This document shows positions 1 through 9,698 of a DNA stretch of 64,000 bases, one piece after another. Source of the DNA: Chlorophyllum brunneum (lineage: Eukaryota > Basidiomycota > Agaricomycetes > Agaricales > Agaricaceae); NCBI GenBank assembly GCA_963576785.1, contig OY756140.1, forward strand, positions 930,001 through 994,000, read 5' to 3'. The notes under the pieces are model-generated. The model made no database searches, was not told the DNA's origin, and saw only the letters and a program-made list of their open reading frames with translations. Each line of letters begins with the position of its first letter. The first letter of the stretch is position 1. Both the position numbers and the translations under genes were made by a program.

Positions 1-2270
1 AACCTCCTCCTCATACAAGAACCCCCGTGGAGATACCTCCACAACATTTCTTTACCCGTCTCTAATGATGGATCTCCCCTCATAGGAGGCCCAATCCACC
101 TGGACTGGATGCTCCTCTCGTACCCAATTGTTGCCAAAGAAGTCCTCCAAGTTGGATGCTGGTGCTATCCTCAATGGACGATGGATATCGATCATTGTAC
201 CACTCCCCAAGTCCTTGTCTTTGCTCACAAGAGACTCAAACACCTCTGTTCCTCTGTCAGAAGAGATGTCATAGATCATTGAGACCTCCTGTGCATATCC
301 CTCTTTGCAGGAGGAGAAGAACTACTGTTGCTGAATATATACAATGACAGTCACAACACTGCACTCCACTTCCTTGAGGAGTGCCTCTTTGATCTCCCGC
401 TCTTTCTCTTATTGGGTGGGGACATCAATATCCGATCTGAGTTATGGGACCCTTCAACAGACCAACATCTGGTGAGTGTGGACCATCTCCTCATGATCAC
501 CAAAGCCCTCAATTTAGTGAAGTCAATTCCATCTGCAGCCAAACCAACATGCTACACTTCAGACCCCAACCTACCAGACACAGTCATCAACCTATTGTTT
601 GTTTTGGGAATGTTACCATACATCCCCACCCATGCTATCCAGGAAGGCAATCGATACAACTCGAATCATGCCTCCCTTCTAATCAGGGTTCCTATTCCGC
701 AGATGGATGTTGTCATCGAAAGATTGACAATTCCCAAAGAGTCAAAGGAGGAAACCAAATTCCTGACAGATATCACGGAGGGAATAAACAACAAGAACTG
801 GCCAATGAATGATACAGACAAGCTGGAGAGAGCTGTTGCCAAATTGGGAGTTTTGTTTGACAGATCCTGGAATTGCAATGCGAAAAAGGCCAAAATTACC
901 ACTAGGTCCAAGACCTGGTGGAACAAAGAATGCTCTGAGGCACTCGCAACACACTGTGCAGACTGTAGAACAAATGTAAATAGAACACCTTTTGCAAAAC
1001 CATGAGGAAAACAAAAAGGGCCTATTTCAACAAGAAGATCCAAGAAATCTTGGTCGATAATTGACACCCATGGGATCTGATGCCGTGGGTCAAAGGACAT
1101 ACTCTCCCGGCTACCAAAGCCATTCGCCACAATGGTCGACCTTGTCTCACTGTGGACAACCTATGGACGGCCCTTGATCAACATTATAACTCGGCCCAGG
1201 ACAGACCTGTCAACGCAGCTGTTCTGGAAGAACTACCTCCACCAATCAGTATGGAAAATAGGACTTGGGTTGATTTCTCTCTCCTGGAAATGAGGGAATC
1301 ACTCAAGGATACCTCGAATTCTTCCACCTCCAGCCCTGACCATATATCTTGGTCCCATCTCAAACAGATTGTCGCCATCAATACTTGCGCCGATCTCTTT
1401 CTCAAAATCAGCTGCACATGCCTGTCCCTCGGACACTGGCCCTCACACTTCAAAAAGTCAACATCAGTAATCATCCCCAAACCCAACAAACCTGACTACT
1501 CCACCCCAAAGGCTTTCAGACCCATCGTCCTTCTCAATACATTTGGCAAACTGGTGGAAAAAATGCTAGCCAAGCAACTCCAATTTGAGGCAGTGAAATT
1601 CAAGTTCTCCACCCTCACCAACTGGGAGCCATCCGACAATGATCCACTGAGGACGTGGGACTTTTCCTAACCCACATCATCTGCAGAGCTTGGACAAAGA
1701 AGAAGAAAACATTGGTGCTTGCATTCAATGTCGCCCAATTCTTCCCCTCCCTCAACCATGACCTCCTTACCGACATCCTTACTCAGCAAGGATTTCCTCC
1801 TCAAATTGCAGGGTTCTTCAACAATTATCTCAAAGAACGCCACACTACCTATCTGTGGAACAATGAAAGCTCCCCGGAATTCAACGCAGCAGTTGAAGTA
1901 GGTCAAGGCTCAGCCCTTAGCCCTATTCTATCCGCCCTCTACCTTGCCCCCCTCCTTCGAATCTTCAACGTCCATATGGAGGAACACCATGACAAATGGG
2001 ACTTTGACATCCTATTATTTGTAGATGACGGTACCCTTGTCACTCAACCCCTGTCCCTCGAAAGGAATATTGAAATACTCCAACACATGTACTATGAAAT
2101 GGAGCGGCTCATGAATGAATTTGGCCTAGTAATCGAACACAGCAAGTCCAAAGTCTTTCACTTTACATATGTGAGACAGGACTCCAATCCCTCCATTGAT
2201 TTGGGATTCCCCCCATTCACTAGCCGTATCCCCCTCAAACTGAAGACCTACTGGCATTACCTTGGTTTCT
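1..2270 (+). mobile_element. Decayed LINE (non-LTR retrotransposon), cut at both ends
   Basis: Three reading frames carry successive pieces of a non-LTR retrotransposon. About 300-640 encodes the end of an apurinic-type endonuclease domain, with GGDIN followed by a WDP motif, normally GGDFN. About 1080-1620 encodes the start of a reverse transcriptase, with a PKPNKPDY stretch and FRPIVLLNTFGK. About 1655-2270 encodes the RT core, with GQGSALSP and the catalytic box FVDD. The frame changes near 1010-1080 and near 1655, and a stop falls near 1064, so it cannot make a full protein. The 5' end lies outside the window. The 3' end (RT thumb, RNase H) is missing because the sequence switches to Gypsy DNA at 2271. 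The layout resembles Tad-like fungal LINEs; the clade is inferred. Confidence 0.85.
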
Positions 2271-3252
2271 ATCAACCAGGAGGTTGAGACATACCTCAGA
2301 AATGTAATAAACCATGTGCAGAACAACTGGAAAAAATAGTTAGCCACAGCAGAATTCCAATACAATGACAAAATCCACACTGCCACTAGATACTCACCAT
2401 TCAAAATAGTTTATGGATGATATCCCTGGAAAGGGGATATAACAAATATTACCAAAGCACCTGCAATCACGGAGCGAATACAGGAGTTACAAAACATGCG
2501 ACAAGAGGCAATGAAGATGCTATAACACAGTCAGATGCAAATGGAGAAATACAACAGCACCAAACCAGAACATGAGTATATTCCAGGAGAACAAGTATGG
2601 CTTGAAGCAAGTAACATTAGGACAATGAGACCAACCAAGAAGCTGGATCACAAATGATATGGACCATTCAGAATAAAAGCAAAAATAGGTGAAACAAGTT
2701 ACCAACTGGAGTTGCCTGAAACATAGGTAATACATGATGTGTTTAACAGCAGACTCCTCTCCCCCTATTAGAAACTCGAGTTTGACAACCAGCATATCCC
2801 ACCACCACCAATACTTGAGATTATCAATGATGAAAAACAATATGAAGTAGAAGAGATCTGAGGATACTGCACAAGAGGATGGCAAAATCAATTCCTAGTA
2901 TACTGGAAAGGTTAGACCTCTGAGGAAGACATATGGGAGGATGAGTCAGAACTGGAAAATGCTAAGGAGGTAGTTCAAGAATTTTTGGACAAGATTTCGA
3001 GGATAAAACCTACAAAAAGGGGGGGTAAAAAGCAACAATTATGAATAACAAACCTTGCATTACAAGAGATCACTACATCCCATCCTAGACTTTGCCAACT
3101 ATCTTTACAACACACCATGCATGCCAAATGCAAACCCACCCTTTTTCCAGCCAATGACACAGAGTTCGAGCAAGAACTCAAAAACCTCCTCAACTCCTAG
3201 TCCACTGAAGATCAGATTGAACACTATATCTCCACAACCAAAGGACTCACAT
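2271..3252 (+). mobile_element. Element A, left part: decayed Gypsy integrase C-terminus, chromodomain and start of ORF3
   Basis: Translated on the plus strand, this stretch parallels the C-terminal integrase and chromodomain of element B (about 7590-8359) but carries many stop codons, for example TAG or TGA where B has Trp, Gln or Arg. The chromodomain region is about 2840-3000. A polypurine run (seven G near 3020) and then the beginning of an ORF3 copy (ATG at 3117, stop TAG at 3198-3200) follow, as in B. CpG is scarce and many differences from B are C-to-T or G-to-A. The right end is the insertion point of B; A resumes at 9699. The left edge is an abrupt join to the LINE. Confidence 0.88.
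3248..3252. repeat. Left target-site duplication of element B (CACAT)
   Basis: CACAT precedes the 5' LTR and is repeated at 9694-9698 after the 3' LTR. The inverted copy at about 11035-11055 contains the same flanks with only one CACAT, which is the pre-insertion sequence. A 5-bp duplication is normal for Ty3/Gypsy integrases. Confidence 0.95.
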
Positions 3253-3545
3253 TGTTACGAACTATAGATAGACCATTCATTCCTATCTCGCACCCATTAC
3301 CTCGTGTACCCTCACACCTGTTTTACCCCTCATTCCATCTCCTGTTTCATCCCTAAAGGCTATGCCTCTTATCTGACTCGTCTACTTGTCCCCCTATTAT
3401 TAGCCTCCGCTACTAGTATATAAAGTGTAGTAATACTTGATGTATTCCTTACACTTTACCAATCGTATCATCCCTTCTTCCTTTCTCTACTTCCTTTCCT
3501 TTATCCAAAGGCTTGCAACCTGAGTCAGAGACTAAGGTCGTAACA
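3253..3545 (+). repeat. 5' LTR of element B
   Basis: The LTR starts TGTTACGAAC and ends GGTCGTAACA; the terminal inverted repeat TGTTAC/GTAACA is 6 bp. It is 293 bp long, identical in length to the LTR at 9401-9693. It carries a TATA box and the predicted RNA start. Confidence 0.95.
3415..3462 (+). promoter_or_regulatory. LTR promoter: TATA box and predicted self-priming RNA 5' end
   Basis: TATATAAA lies at 3417-3424. About 30 nt downstream, ACACTTTACCAA (3451-3462) is the exact reverse complement of the primer-binding site at 3547-3558. That spacing fits transcription starting at or very near 3451, so the RNA 5' end itself could anneal to the PBS. The same TATA and ACACTTTACCAA arrangement is kept in the older LTR of element A (10661-10705). 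The start site is inferred from spacing. Confidence 0.65.
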
Positions 3546-3546
3546 T

Positions 3547-3558
3547 TTGGTAAAGTGT
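3547..3558 (+). other. Primer-binding site of element B, complementary to the element's own RNA start
   Basis: TTGGTAAAGTGT begins two bases after the 5' LTR. It pairs perfectly over 12 nt with ACACTTTACCAA in the LTR just downstream of the TATA box. In Tf1/sushi retrotransposons the first 11 nt of the mRNA prime minus-strand synthesis, so self-priming is the likely mechanism here in place of a tRNA. Confidence 0.7.
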
Positions 3559-3638
3559 CATTCAACTCACCTTGCAAGAGAGGTGCCACTATTCGTAGCT
3601 AGGCTTGGAATAATAGCCTCCGACCAGGACAGCAGTAT

Positions 3639-4877
3639 ATGAGCAGCAGTAGCTCATCGAGAACACCGAGAAGACACAGAGCTCCGAGACCAACAGACAT
3701 CCAGGGTTCACCAATAGCAACAGGATCTAAACGATCAACAGAATCAGAAATCCCTGAAGGCCTTAAACGGCAGAAATCCGAACACAGCGTAGACGAAAGT
3801 ACAGCTCTATTTGAAACCAAATTCGATATAGAAGTCGCCGAGAACACATCCGATATAGATATCGCCGAGACATACGAAAAAGAATCCGAGCACAGCACAG
3901 ACGAAGAACCAGCTCCATTTGAAGAAGAAATCGACACAGAAGTCGCCGACGCCACAGCCGATATAGAAATCGCCGAGACCCATGAACACAGTGAACCAGA
4001 GACAGAACCAGAAATGACAGAAGAAGTCAACGTCCCAAAGAACCTAGCTCCAGAGCCAGGATATTTTAATGGAGACAGAACCCAATTTGACGATTGGTGG
4101 AGAGCAATATCCCTATGGTTAATGTTCAACAAGATAGACGAAGAAGAACAGAAGATAGTGGCAATTTTAGCAAGAATGAAAGGAGGACTAGCAGGTCCAT
4201 ACGCCAACACGCAGCTACAAGCCATCCAAAACAAAAAGACACCAGACTGGGATGACTTTACAAAAGAAATAGAAGCCACATTTTCCTTGGGAAATAGGAA
4301 AGCCATAGCAGAAGGAGAAATTGAGACGTTCAAACAAGGAAAGAGGAACACGGCGGATTTCTTGATCGAGTTCGAGGCACTGAAAGCCCAAGCGGGAACA
4401 GACGACACCCACGCAATATTCCTTCTCAAACGCTACACCAGAGCAGACATCATTCGAACAATAGTAGGCTACCCAACAACCTCCATCCCAATGACATACA
4501 CCAAATGGAAAACCACAATCCTCGCAGTAGGACAGGGGTACGAAGCAACAGACATCACCCGAGGGGATATCAGAACCACAACTGGAGTTACTTAAGGAGG
4601 CAGAGGACAACCCATGGAGATAGGAAGACAAAGGGCAGACACCGATCAAAATGGAAAACCGAGGTGCTACAACTGCAACCTCTATGGGCACATTGCCAAA
4701 TACTGCAGGAAGAAGACGAAAGTCACATACACCAAGATAATGTGCTACAACTGTGGCAAACAGGGCCACATCTCGAAGAACTGCCAGGCACCTAAGAAAG
4801 TGCATATCAGAGAGATCAACGAGGACGATGAACAAGAAATGGAGGAGAAAGAGGATTTTGTCGAAGGCTCCGAGTAG
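3639..4877 (+). pseudogene. gag: Element B gag: capsid and double zinc-knuckle nucleocapsid, one nonsense codon
   Basis: ATG at 3639 opens 318 codons, then a TAA at 4593-4595, then the same frame runs on to TAG at 4875-4877, giving about 412 codons. The N-terminal 120 residues are Ser/Arg-rich and then strongly acidic, with an imperfect duplication of about 36 residues. Residues about 130-310 resemble a retrotransposon capsid region (Trp/Leu-rich, helical). After the stop come an Arg/Gly-rich stretch and two CCHC knuckles (CYNCNLYGHIAKYC and CYNCGKQGHISKNC) that bind RNA. The stop falls just before the Gly/Arg-rich linker and could come from CAA by one C-to-T change (inferred). The product would coat element RNA in cytoplasmic particles. 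Pol begins in the -1 frame within the last 46 nt. Confidence 0.88.
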
Positions 4878-7800
4878 GCGCAAACCCGCGAGCCAATAAA
4901 CCTAGAGTTTCTATTTTATCCCACAATAGACGATATGTGATTCCCCAAAAACGAAACTCTACGCGCGAACTTCTTCTCGACTCAACAATCCAGACAAGAA
5001 AAGGACGCAGACAAATCACAACCCTTGTAGACTCCGGATGCACCCACACGTGCATAGCACAACGAACAATAGACGAAGAACAGATCCCGACTAAACCTTT
5101 GGAAACCCCGATCAGAGTGATCAATGCCGACGGCACAGAAAATAAAAAGGGAGAAATAACGGACAAGGCACAACTGGTATTAAACAATGGCAACCATACG
5201 GAACAAATCGACGTGCTAGTAACCCAACTGGAAAGTGCGGACTTATATCTTGGACACGACTGGCTGGTCAAGCATAACCCGGAAATCGACTGGAACAATC
5301 ACGTCATATGATTCACCAGATGCCCGGATGATTGCAAAATATCACATAGCGACATACGGTTCAACGAAAGAATACGGACAGTCAAGGAACACATTGAAGA
5401 GAAAAAGGCGGACCGGACGAATGATGAAGACCTACCACCATACCTCCGACGATATACCCACCTATTCAACAAAAGCAACTTCGATAAACTACCCGAGCAC
5501 ACGGTATGGGACCATGAAATAAACCTGTCTGAAGACGCCCCCCCAGTACTACAGTCCAAGGTCTACCCAATGACAATAACAGAGAAACAAGAACTACAGA
5601 AGTTCCTCGACGAGAACCTTGCCTCAGGACGAATCAGACCATCACAATCCCCCTACACCACCCCATGTTTCTTTATACCAAAAAAGGACGGAACCAAACG
5701 CCTGGTACAGGATTACAAAAAGTTGAACGAACACACTATCAAGGATAAAACACCACTACCACTCATAAGCGAAGTCCTAGACCGCCTAAAGGATGCAAAG
5801 GTGTTCAACAAGCTCGATATCATTTGGGGATACAACAATGTCAGGATTAGAGAAGGGGATGAATGGAAGGCAGCGTTTGTAACAAACAATGGATTATTCG
5901 AGCCAACAGTCATGTTCTTCGGAATGAGCAATTCGCCAGCAACCTTTCAAAGGATGATGAACACGGTATTTTGGGAAATGTTACACGAAGGAACGCTTGT
6001 CAACTACATGGATGATTTTGTCATTCCAGGAACCACGCAGGAAGAACTCGAGGAAAGAACAACGTGGTTCTTAGACATTGCAGCCAAGCACCGACTTTAC
6101 TTCAAGCGGTCAAAATGCGTGTTCAACGCAAAAGAAATACCCATACTGGGCTTTATAGTTGGACAAGACAGCATTAAAATGGAGGAGGAGAAGGTGAAAG
6201 CAGTAAGAGAATGGCCGACACCCAAATCCGTAAAAGACGTCGAAAAATTCCTGGGCTTCGCAAACTTCTACCGACGATTCATACAAGACTTCAGTAACAT
6301 AGCAACACCACTACACGAACTAAAGAAGAAGGATGCGCAATGGTCATGGTCAGAACGACAACAGCAAGCATTTAAAAAAATCAAGGAGAAAATCACGAGC
6401 GAACCAGTACTAGCAATGCCTCAAGACAGAGGACAATACAGGGTAGAAGTGGACGCATCGGGATATGGAGTAGGAGCGGTGTTATCACAAAACCAGAGTG
6501 ATCAGTGGCACCCAATCGCCTTTCACTCAAGAACAATGACACTGGCAGAACGAAACTACCAAATCTACGACAAAGAATTACTAGCAATCCGGGAAGCAGT
6601 CAAAACGTGGAGACAGTATCTACTCGATGCCAATGAACCATTCAAGATATGGACGGACCACAAGAACTTAGAATACTTCAGGAAACCACAACAACTCACA
6701 GAACGACAAGCAAGATGGCAACTGGAACTACAAGAATATCGCTACACGCTAAAACACATACCCGGAAAGACAAACACAAAAGCAGACGTACTATCAAGAC
6801 TAGCAAAGACGGACACCACCAGAGATAACACAGATATCACACTATTACCTGACCGCTTATTCGATAACACTACCGCCGAAATCAGACAAATTTGGGAAAT
6901 ATCGGGAGAAGAAGACCTGAAACACCGATTACGAAAGGAGCAAAGAAGAGAAACACAGTGGCTAAGAGAAAAGGAGAAACATCCAGAGGAGATATGGGAA
7001 ACTGATGGATTACCCATGTTTGAAGGAAGAATATACGTACCACCGAACGCCGAGTTACGCCAAGAAATACTCCAACAACACCATGACAAAACGGACGTAG
7101 GACACCCGGGACAGCATAGAATGATCGAACTCCTCAAAAGGACATATTGGTGGCCACAAATGCGCAATGATGTTAAACGATATATCAAAGGGTGCGACAC
7201 ATGTCAGCAAAATAAGATACTCCGGATACGACCTACCACACATCTCCATCCACTACTGATACCCATCGGACCATGGGAAGAAATATCAATCGATATGATA
7301 GGACCACTACCAGAATCAGAAGGATATGATGCGATACTCGTCATTGTCGATCGTTTCAGCAAAATGATCAGATTACGCGCAGTTAACACCACCCTATCAT
7401 CCGAAGAGTTAGGAGATATTTATCGTGATGATATATGGAGACAGCACGGAATACCCCGCAGGATCATCAGTGACAGAGGACCACAGTTCGTGTCAAAATT
7501 CATGGCAGAACTTTGTAGAGCAACCGGCACCCAACGTAACCTATCCACGGCATACTATCCACAAACAGACGGTCAGACAGAGCGCATCAACCAGGAGGTC
7601 GAAGCATACCTCAGAAACGTAATCAACCATGCGCAGGACAACTGGAAAAAATGGCTCAGCACAGCGGAATTCCAGTATAACGACAAAACACATAGCGCCA
7701 CAGGACATTCACCGTTCCAGATAGTATATGGACGACATCCATGGAAAGGGGATATCTCAAACATATCCAAGGCACCTGCAATCACGGAACGAATACAAGA

Positions 7801-8359
7801 GTTACAAGACATGTGCCAAAAAACGATTGAAATGCTACAACAGAGCCAGACACAAATGGAGAAATGGAATAGCACTAAACCAGAACGCAAGTATGAGGCA
7901 GGAAGCCAAGTTTGGCTCGAAGCGGACAATATTAGGACAACAAGGCCGACAAAAAAACTTGATCATAGAAGATACGGACCATTCCGGGTAAAAGAAAAAA
8001 TAGGTGAAACAAGCTACCGACTGGAGCTACCTAAAACATGGGCGATACACGACGTGTTTAACAGCAGACTCCTCTCCCCCTATCACAAACCTGAGTATGA
8101 CAGCCAGCACACTCCACCACCACCGATTCCCGAGATAATCAATGATAAGGAACACTACGAGGTAGATGAAGTCCGAGGACACCGCACAAGGGGAAAACGA
8201 AAACAGTACCTAATACATTGGAAAGGATATATGTCCGAAGAAGACACATGGGAAGATGAGGCAAATTTGGAAAATGCCAAGGGGGCAGTACAAGAATTCA
8301 TGAGCAAGATTTCGAGGACGAAATCTATAAAAGGGGGAGGTAAAAAGCAGCAATTATGA
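4832..8359 (+). pseudogene. pol: Element B pol: protease, RT, RNase H, integrase, chromodomain; one nonsense codon
   Basis: The frame opens after a stop at 4829-4831, overlaps gag in the -1 frame, and runs to 8359 except for a TGA at 5309-5311 that needs only one base change to be Trp. Domains in order: aspartic protease with LVDSGCTHT near 5020-5050; RT from about 5570 with the active site YMDDF near 6006; RNase H with DASGYG and YDKELLAI near 6450-6580; integrase zinc finger near 7080-7215 (paired His, then CDTCQQ); integrase catalytic core with IDMIGP, ISDRGPQF and a YYPQTDGQTERINQE segment; and a C-terminal chromodomain near 8155-8300 (YLIHWKGY...TWEDE). Chromodomains in this class steer integration to marked chromatin. 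All catalytic motifs look intact, so the stop is probably the only inactivating lesion. I saw no classic slippery heptamer in the gag/pol overlap. Confidence 0.93.
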
Positions 8360-8456
8360 ACAACAGACCTCGCATTCCAAGCAACCACTACACTCAATGC
8401 ATCACTCGTGGTATCCACTTCACCCTCGACTTTGCCAACTATCTTCACAACACACC

Positions 8457-9293
8457 ATGCCCGCCGAACGCCAACTTACTCCATACCCCTACCTCAAAGA
8501 ATTCGATGAACTCGTCCCAGAAAGAACCAGCCATGAGGAGCTCGTGGAAGGAGAAACCCTAGTCGACACCATGATACTATTGGGAGCAGCAATGAAGGCA
8601 ACCCAAGAAGGGGCATCTAAAATAATGGATACCCTATCCGACGCCACTCCAAGACTCAATCAGTTTATCATCGACGAAGGAAGGAGAGACCAGTTAGAGA
8701 GACACCTATATGAAATCAACGACGACCTGCAACTTATTGTCATCTCCAATATGCGAGCTCGGATGCATAGCATCCTCGTAGCCCTAGCTGAACGACTCAA
8801 TACATACGAGTCAAGGAGCACAGAAAACCTCTCCCACCACATTGTCAACCGACTACTTGTTAGCAACGATCCATTCCCCATCCAACATCACATCTGTCAT
8901 AAATGTGAGCAAAAGACACAAGAAGCAACAGCCGCCGATCAACTGCTTCACCCCGACATCGAAGAGGAAGTAGCCCACCTCCAAACCATCCTCACCACGG
9001 TAGTACCCCCCATCACACCTATGACCTTCCACCCGCTGCAGGGATACAACACATTGAAATCGGAAGGCGAAAAGGACAACGAATATTGGAGGGGCATAGT
9101 GCATAAACTCCTAAGCAATCACACCAACGACAACACCACGTACAATAATCACACCCACTTCCTGTTCAAAGAAGGTCCACCCCACGCGCCCCTCTGGATC
9201 GGGTTACGACGTGTTGACAAGACACCTCTCATCGGAGGAAACAAGAAGGACTTGGCCAGAGCTCTGGGAGCTGCCATACCTATGAACGAGTAA
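8457..9293 (+). CDS. Element B ORF3: uncharacterised 278-residue protein encoded between pol and the 3' LTR
   Basis: An uninterrupted frame opens with ATG at 8457, 97 nt after the pol stop, and ends at TAA 9291-9293. The matching ATG is present in element A (3117), which favours this start over the upstream one at 8397. I recognise no domain. The protein looks soluble and helical, with no signal peptide and no membrane segment, so it is not envelope-like. One HxxC...C-type cluster occurs near residues 142-147. The C-terminal half shares patches with the decayed element A copy: an EYWRGIVHKLL-like block, an NHTHFLFKEG-like block and LWIG. Preservation in two diverged copies suggests function. 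Expression would need a spliced or internal RNA, or reinitiation. A capsid, nucleic-acid or host-targeting role cannot be chosen from sequence. Confidence 0.75.
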   Translation: MPAERQLTPYPYLKEFDELVPERTSHEELVEGETLVDTMILLGAAMKATQEGASKIMDTLSDATPRLNQFIIDEGRRDQLERHLYEINDDLQLIVISNMRARMHSILVALAERLNTYESRSTENLSHHIVNRLLVSNDPFPIQHHICHKCEQKTQEATAADQLLHPDIEEEVAHLQTILTTVVPPITPMTFHPLQGYNTLKSEGEKDNEYWRGIVHKLLSNHTNDNTTYNNHTHFLFKEGPPHAPLWIGLRRVDKTPLIGGNKKDLARALGAAIPMNE

Positions 9294-9387
9294 ATTCTCA
9301 TCGCGCCCTCCTACCTTTTCCAAACTCCGTATGTTTTACTTTACAAAGGACCTTTACAGTAATACACATCATGAGGACATGAAGCTT

Positions 9388-9400
9388 GAAAGGGAGGTAT
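9388..9400 (+). other. Polypurine tract of element B
   Basis: GAAAGGGAGGTAT sits directly against the 3' LTR and would prime plus-strand synthesis. Element A has a related run, AAAAAGGAAGGTAT, directly before its LTR at 10485. A second purine run at about 8328-8347 lies after the chromodomain and could be a central PPT or coincidence. Confidence 0.7.
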
Positions 9401-9693
9401 TGTTACAAACTATAGATAGACCATTCATTCCTATCTCGCGCCCATTACCTCGTGTACCCTCACACCTGTTTCACCCCTCATTCCATCTCCTGTTTCATCC
9501 CTAAAGGCTATGCCTCTTATCTGACTCGTCTACTTGTCCCCCTATTATTAGCCTCCGCTACTAGTATATAAAGTGTAGTAATACTTGATGTATTCCTTAC
9601 ACTTTACCAATCGTATCATCCCTTCTTCCTTTCTCTACTTCCTTTCCTTTATCCAAAGGCTTGCAACCTGAGTCAGAGACTAAGGTCGTAACA
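9401..9693 (+). repeat. 3' LTR of element B
   Basis: 293 bp, TGTTACAAAC to GGTCGTAACA. It differs from the 5' LTR at three positions seen by eye, two of them at CpG sites. Confidence 0.95.
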
Positions 9694-9698
9694 CACAT
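9694..9698. repeat. Right target-site duplication of element B (CACAT)
   Basis: It repeats 3248-3252. After it the element A sequence resumes without loss, in the same reading frame of its ORF3. Confidence 0.95.

Larger units (their letters stand above)
3253..9693 (+). mobile_element. Element B: near-intact chromodomain Ty3/Gypsy retrotransposon
   Basis: A 6,441-bp element bounded by two 293-bp LTRs with TG...CA ends, inside a 5-bp direct repeat. The order is LTR, PBS, gag, protease-RT-RNase H-integrase-chromodomain, ORF3, PPT, LTR. The LTRs differ at three places that I could find, all transitions (near 3259, 3292 and 3326 in the 5' copy), about 1%. CpG is abundant, unlike the surrounding elements. 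One in-frame stop in gag and one in pol are the only lesions seen. It inserted into ORF3 of element A in the same orientation, so the insertion is recent relative to the decay of A. The chromodomain and self-priming layout place it with Tf1/sushi-type chromoviruses. Confidence 0.95.

Noticed and set aside
3599..4429. Open minus-strand frame of 276 codons
   Set aside because: Antisense shadow of gag; Ser/Val-rich composition simply mirrors the acidic Gag repeats.
8457..9293. ORF3 as a retroviral-type envelope gene
   Set aside because: It is in the env position, but no signal peptide, transmembrane helix or glycoprotein-like cysteines are visible.
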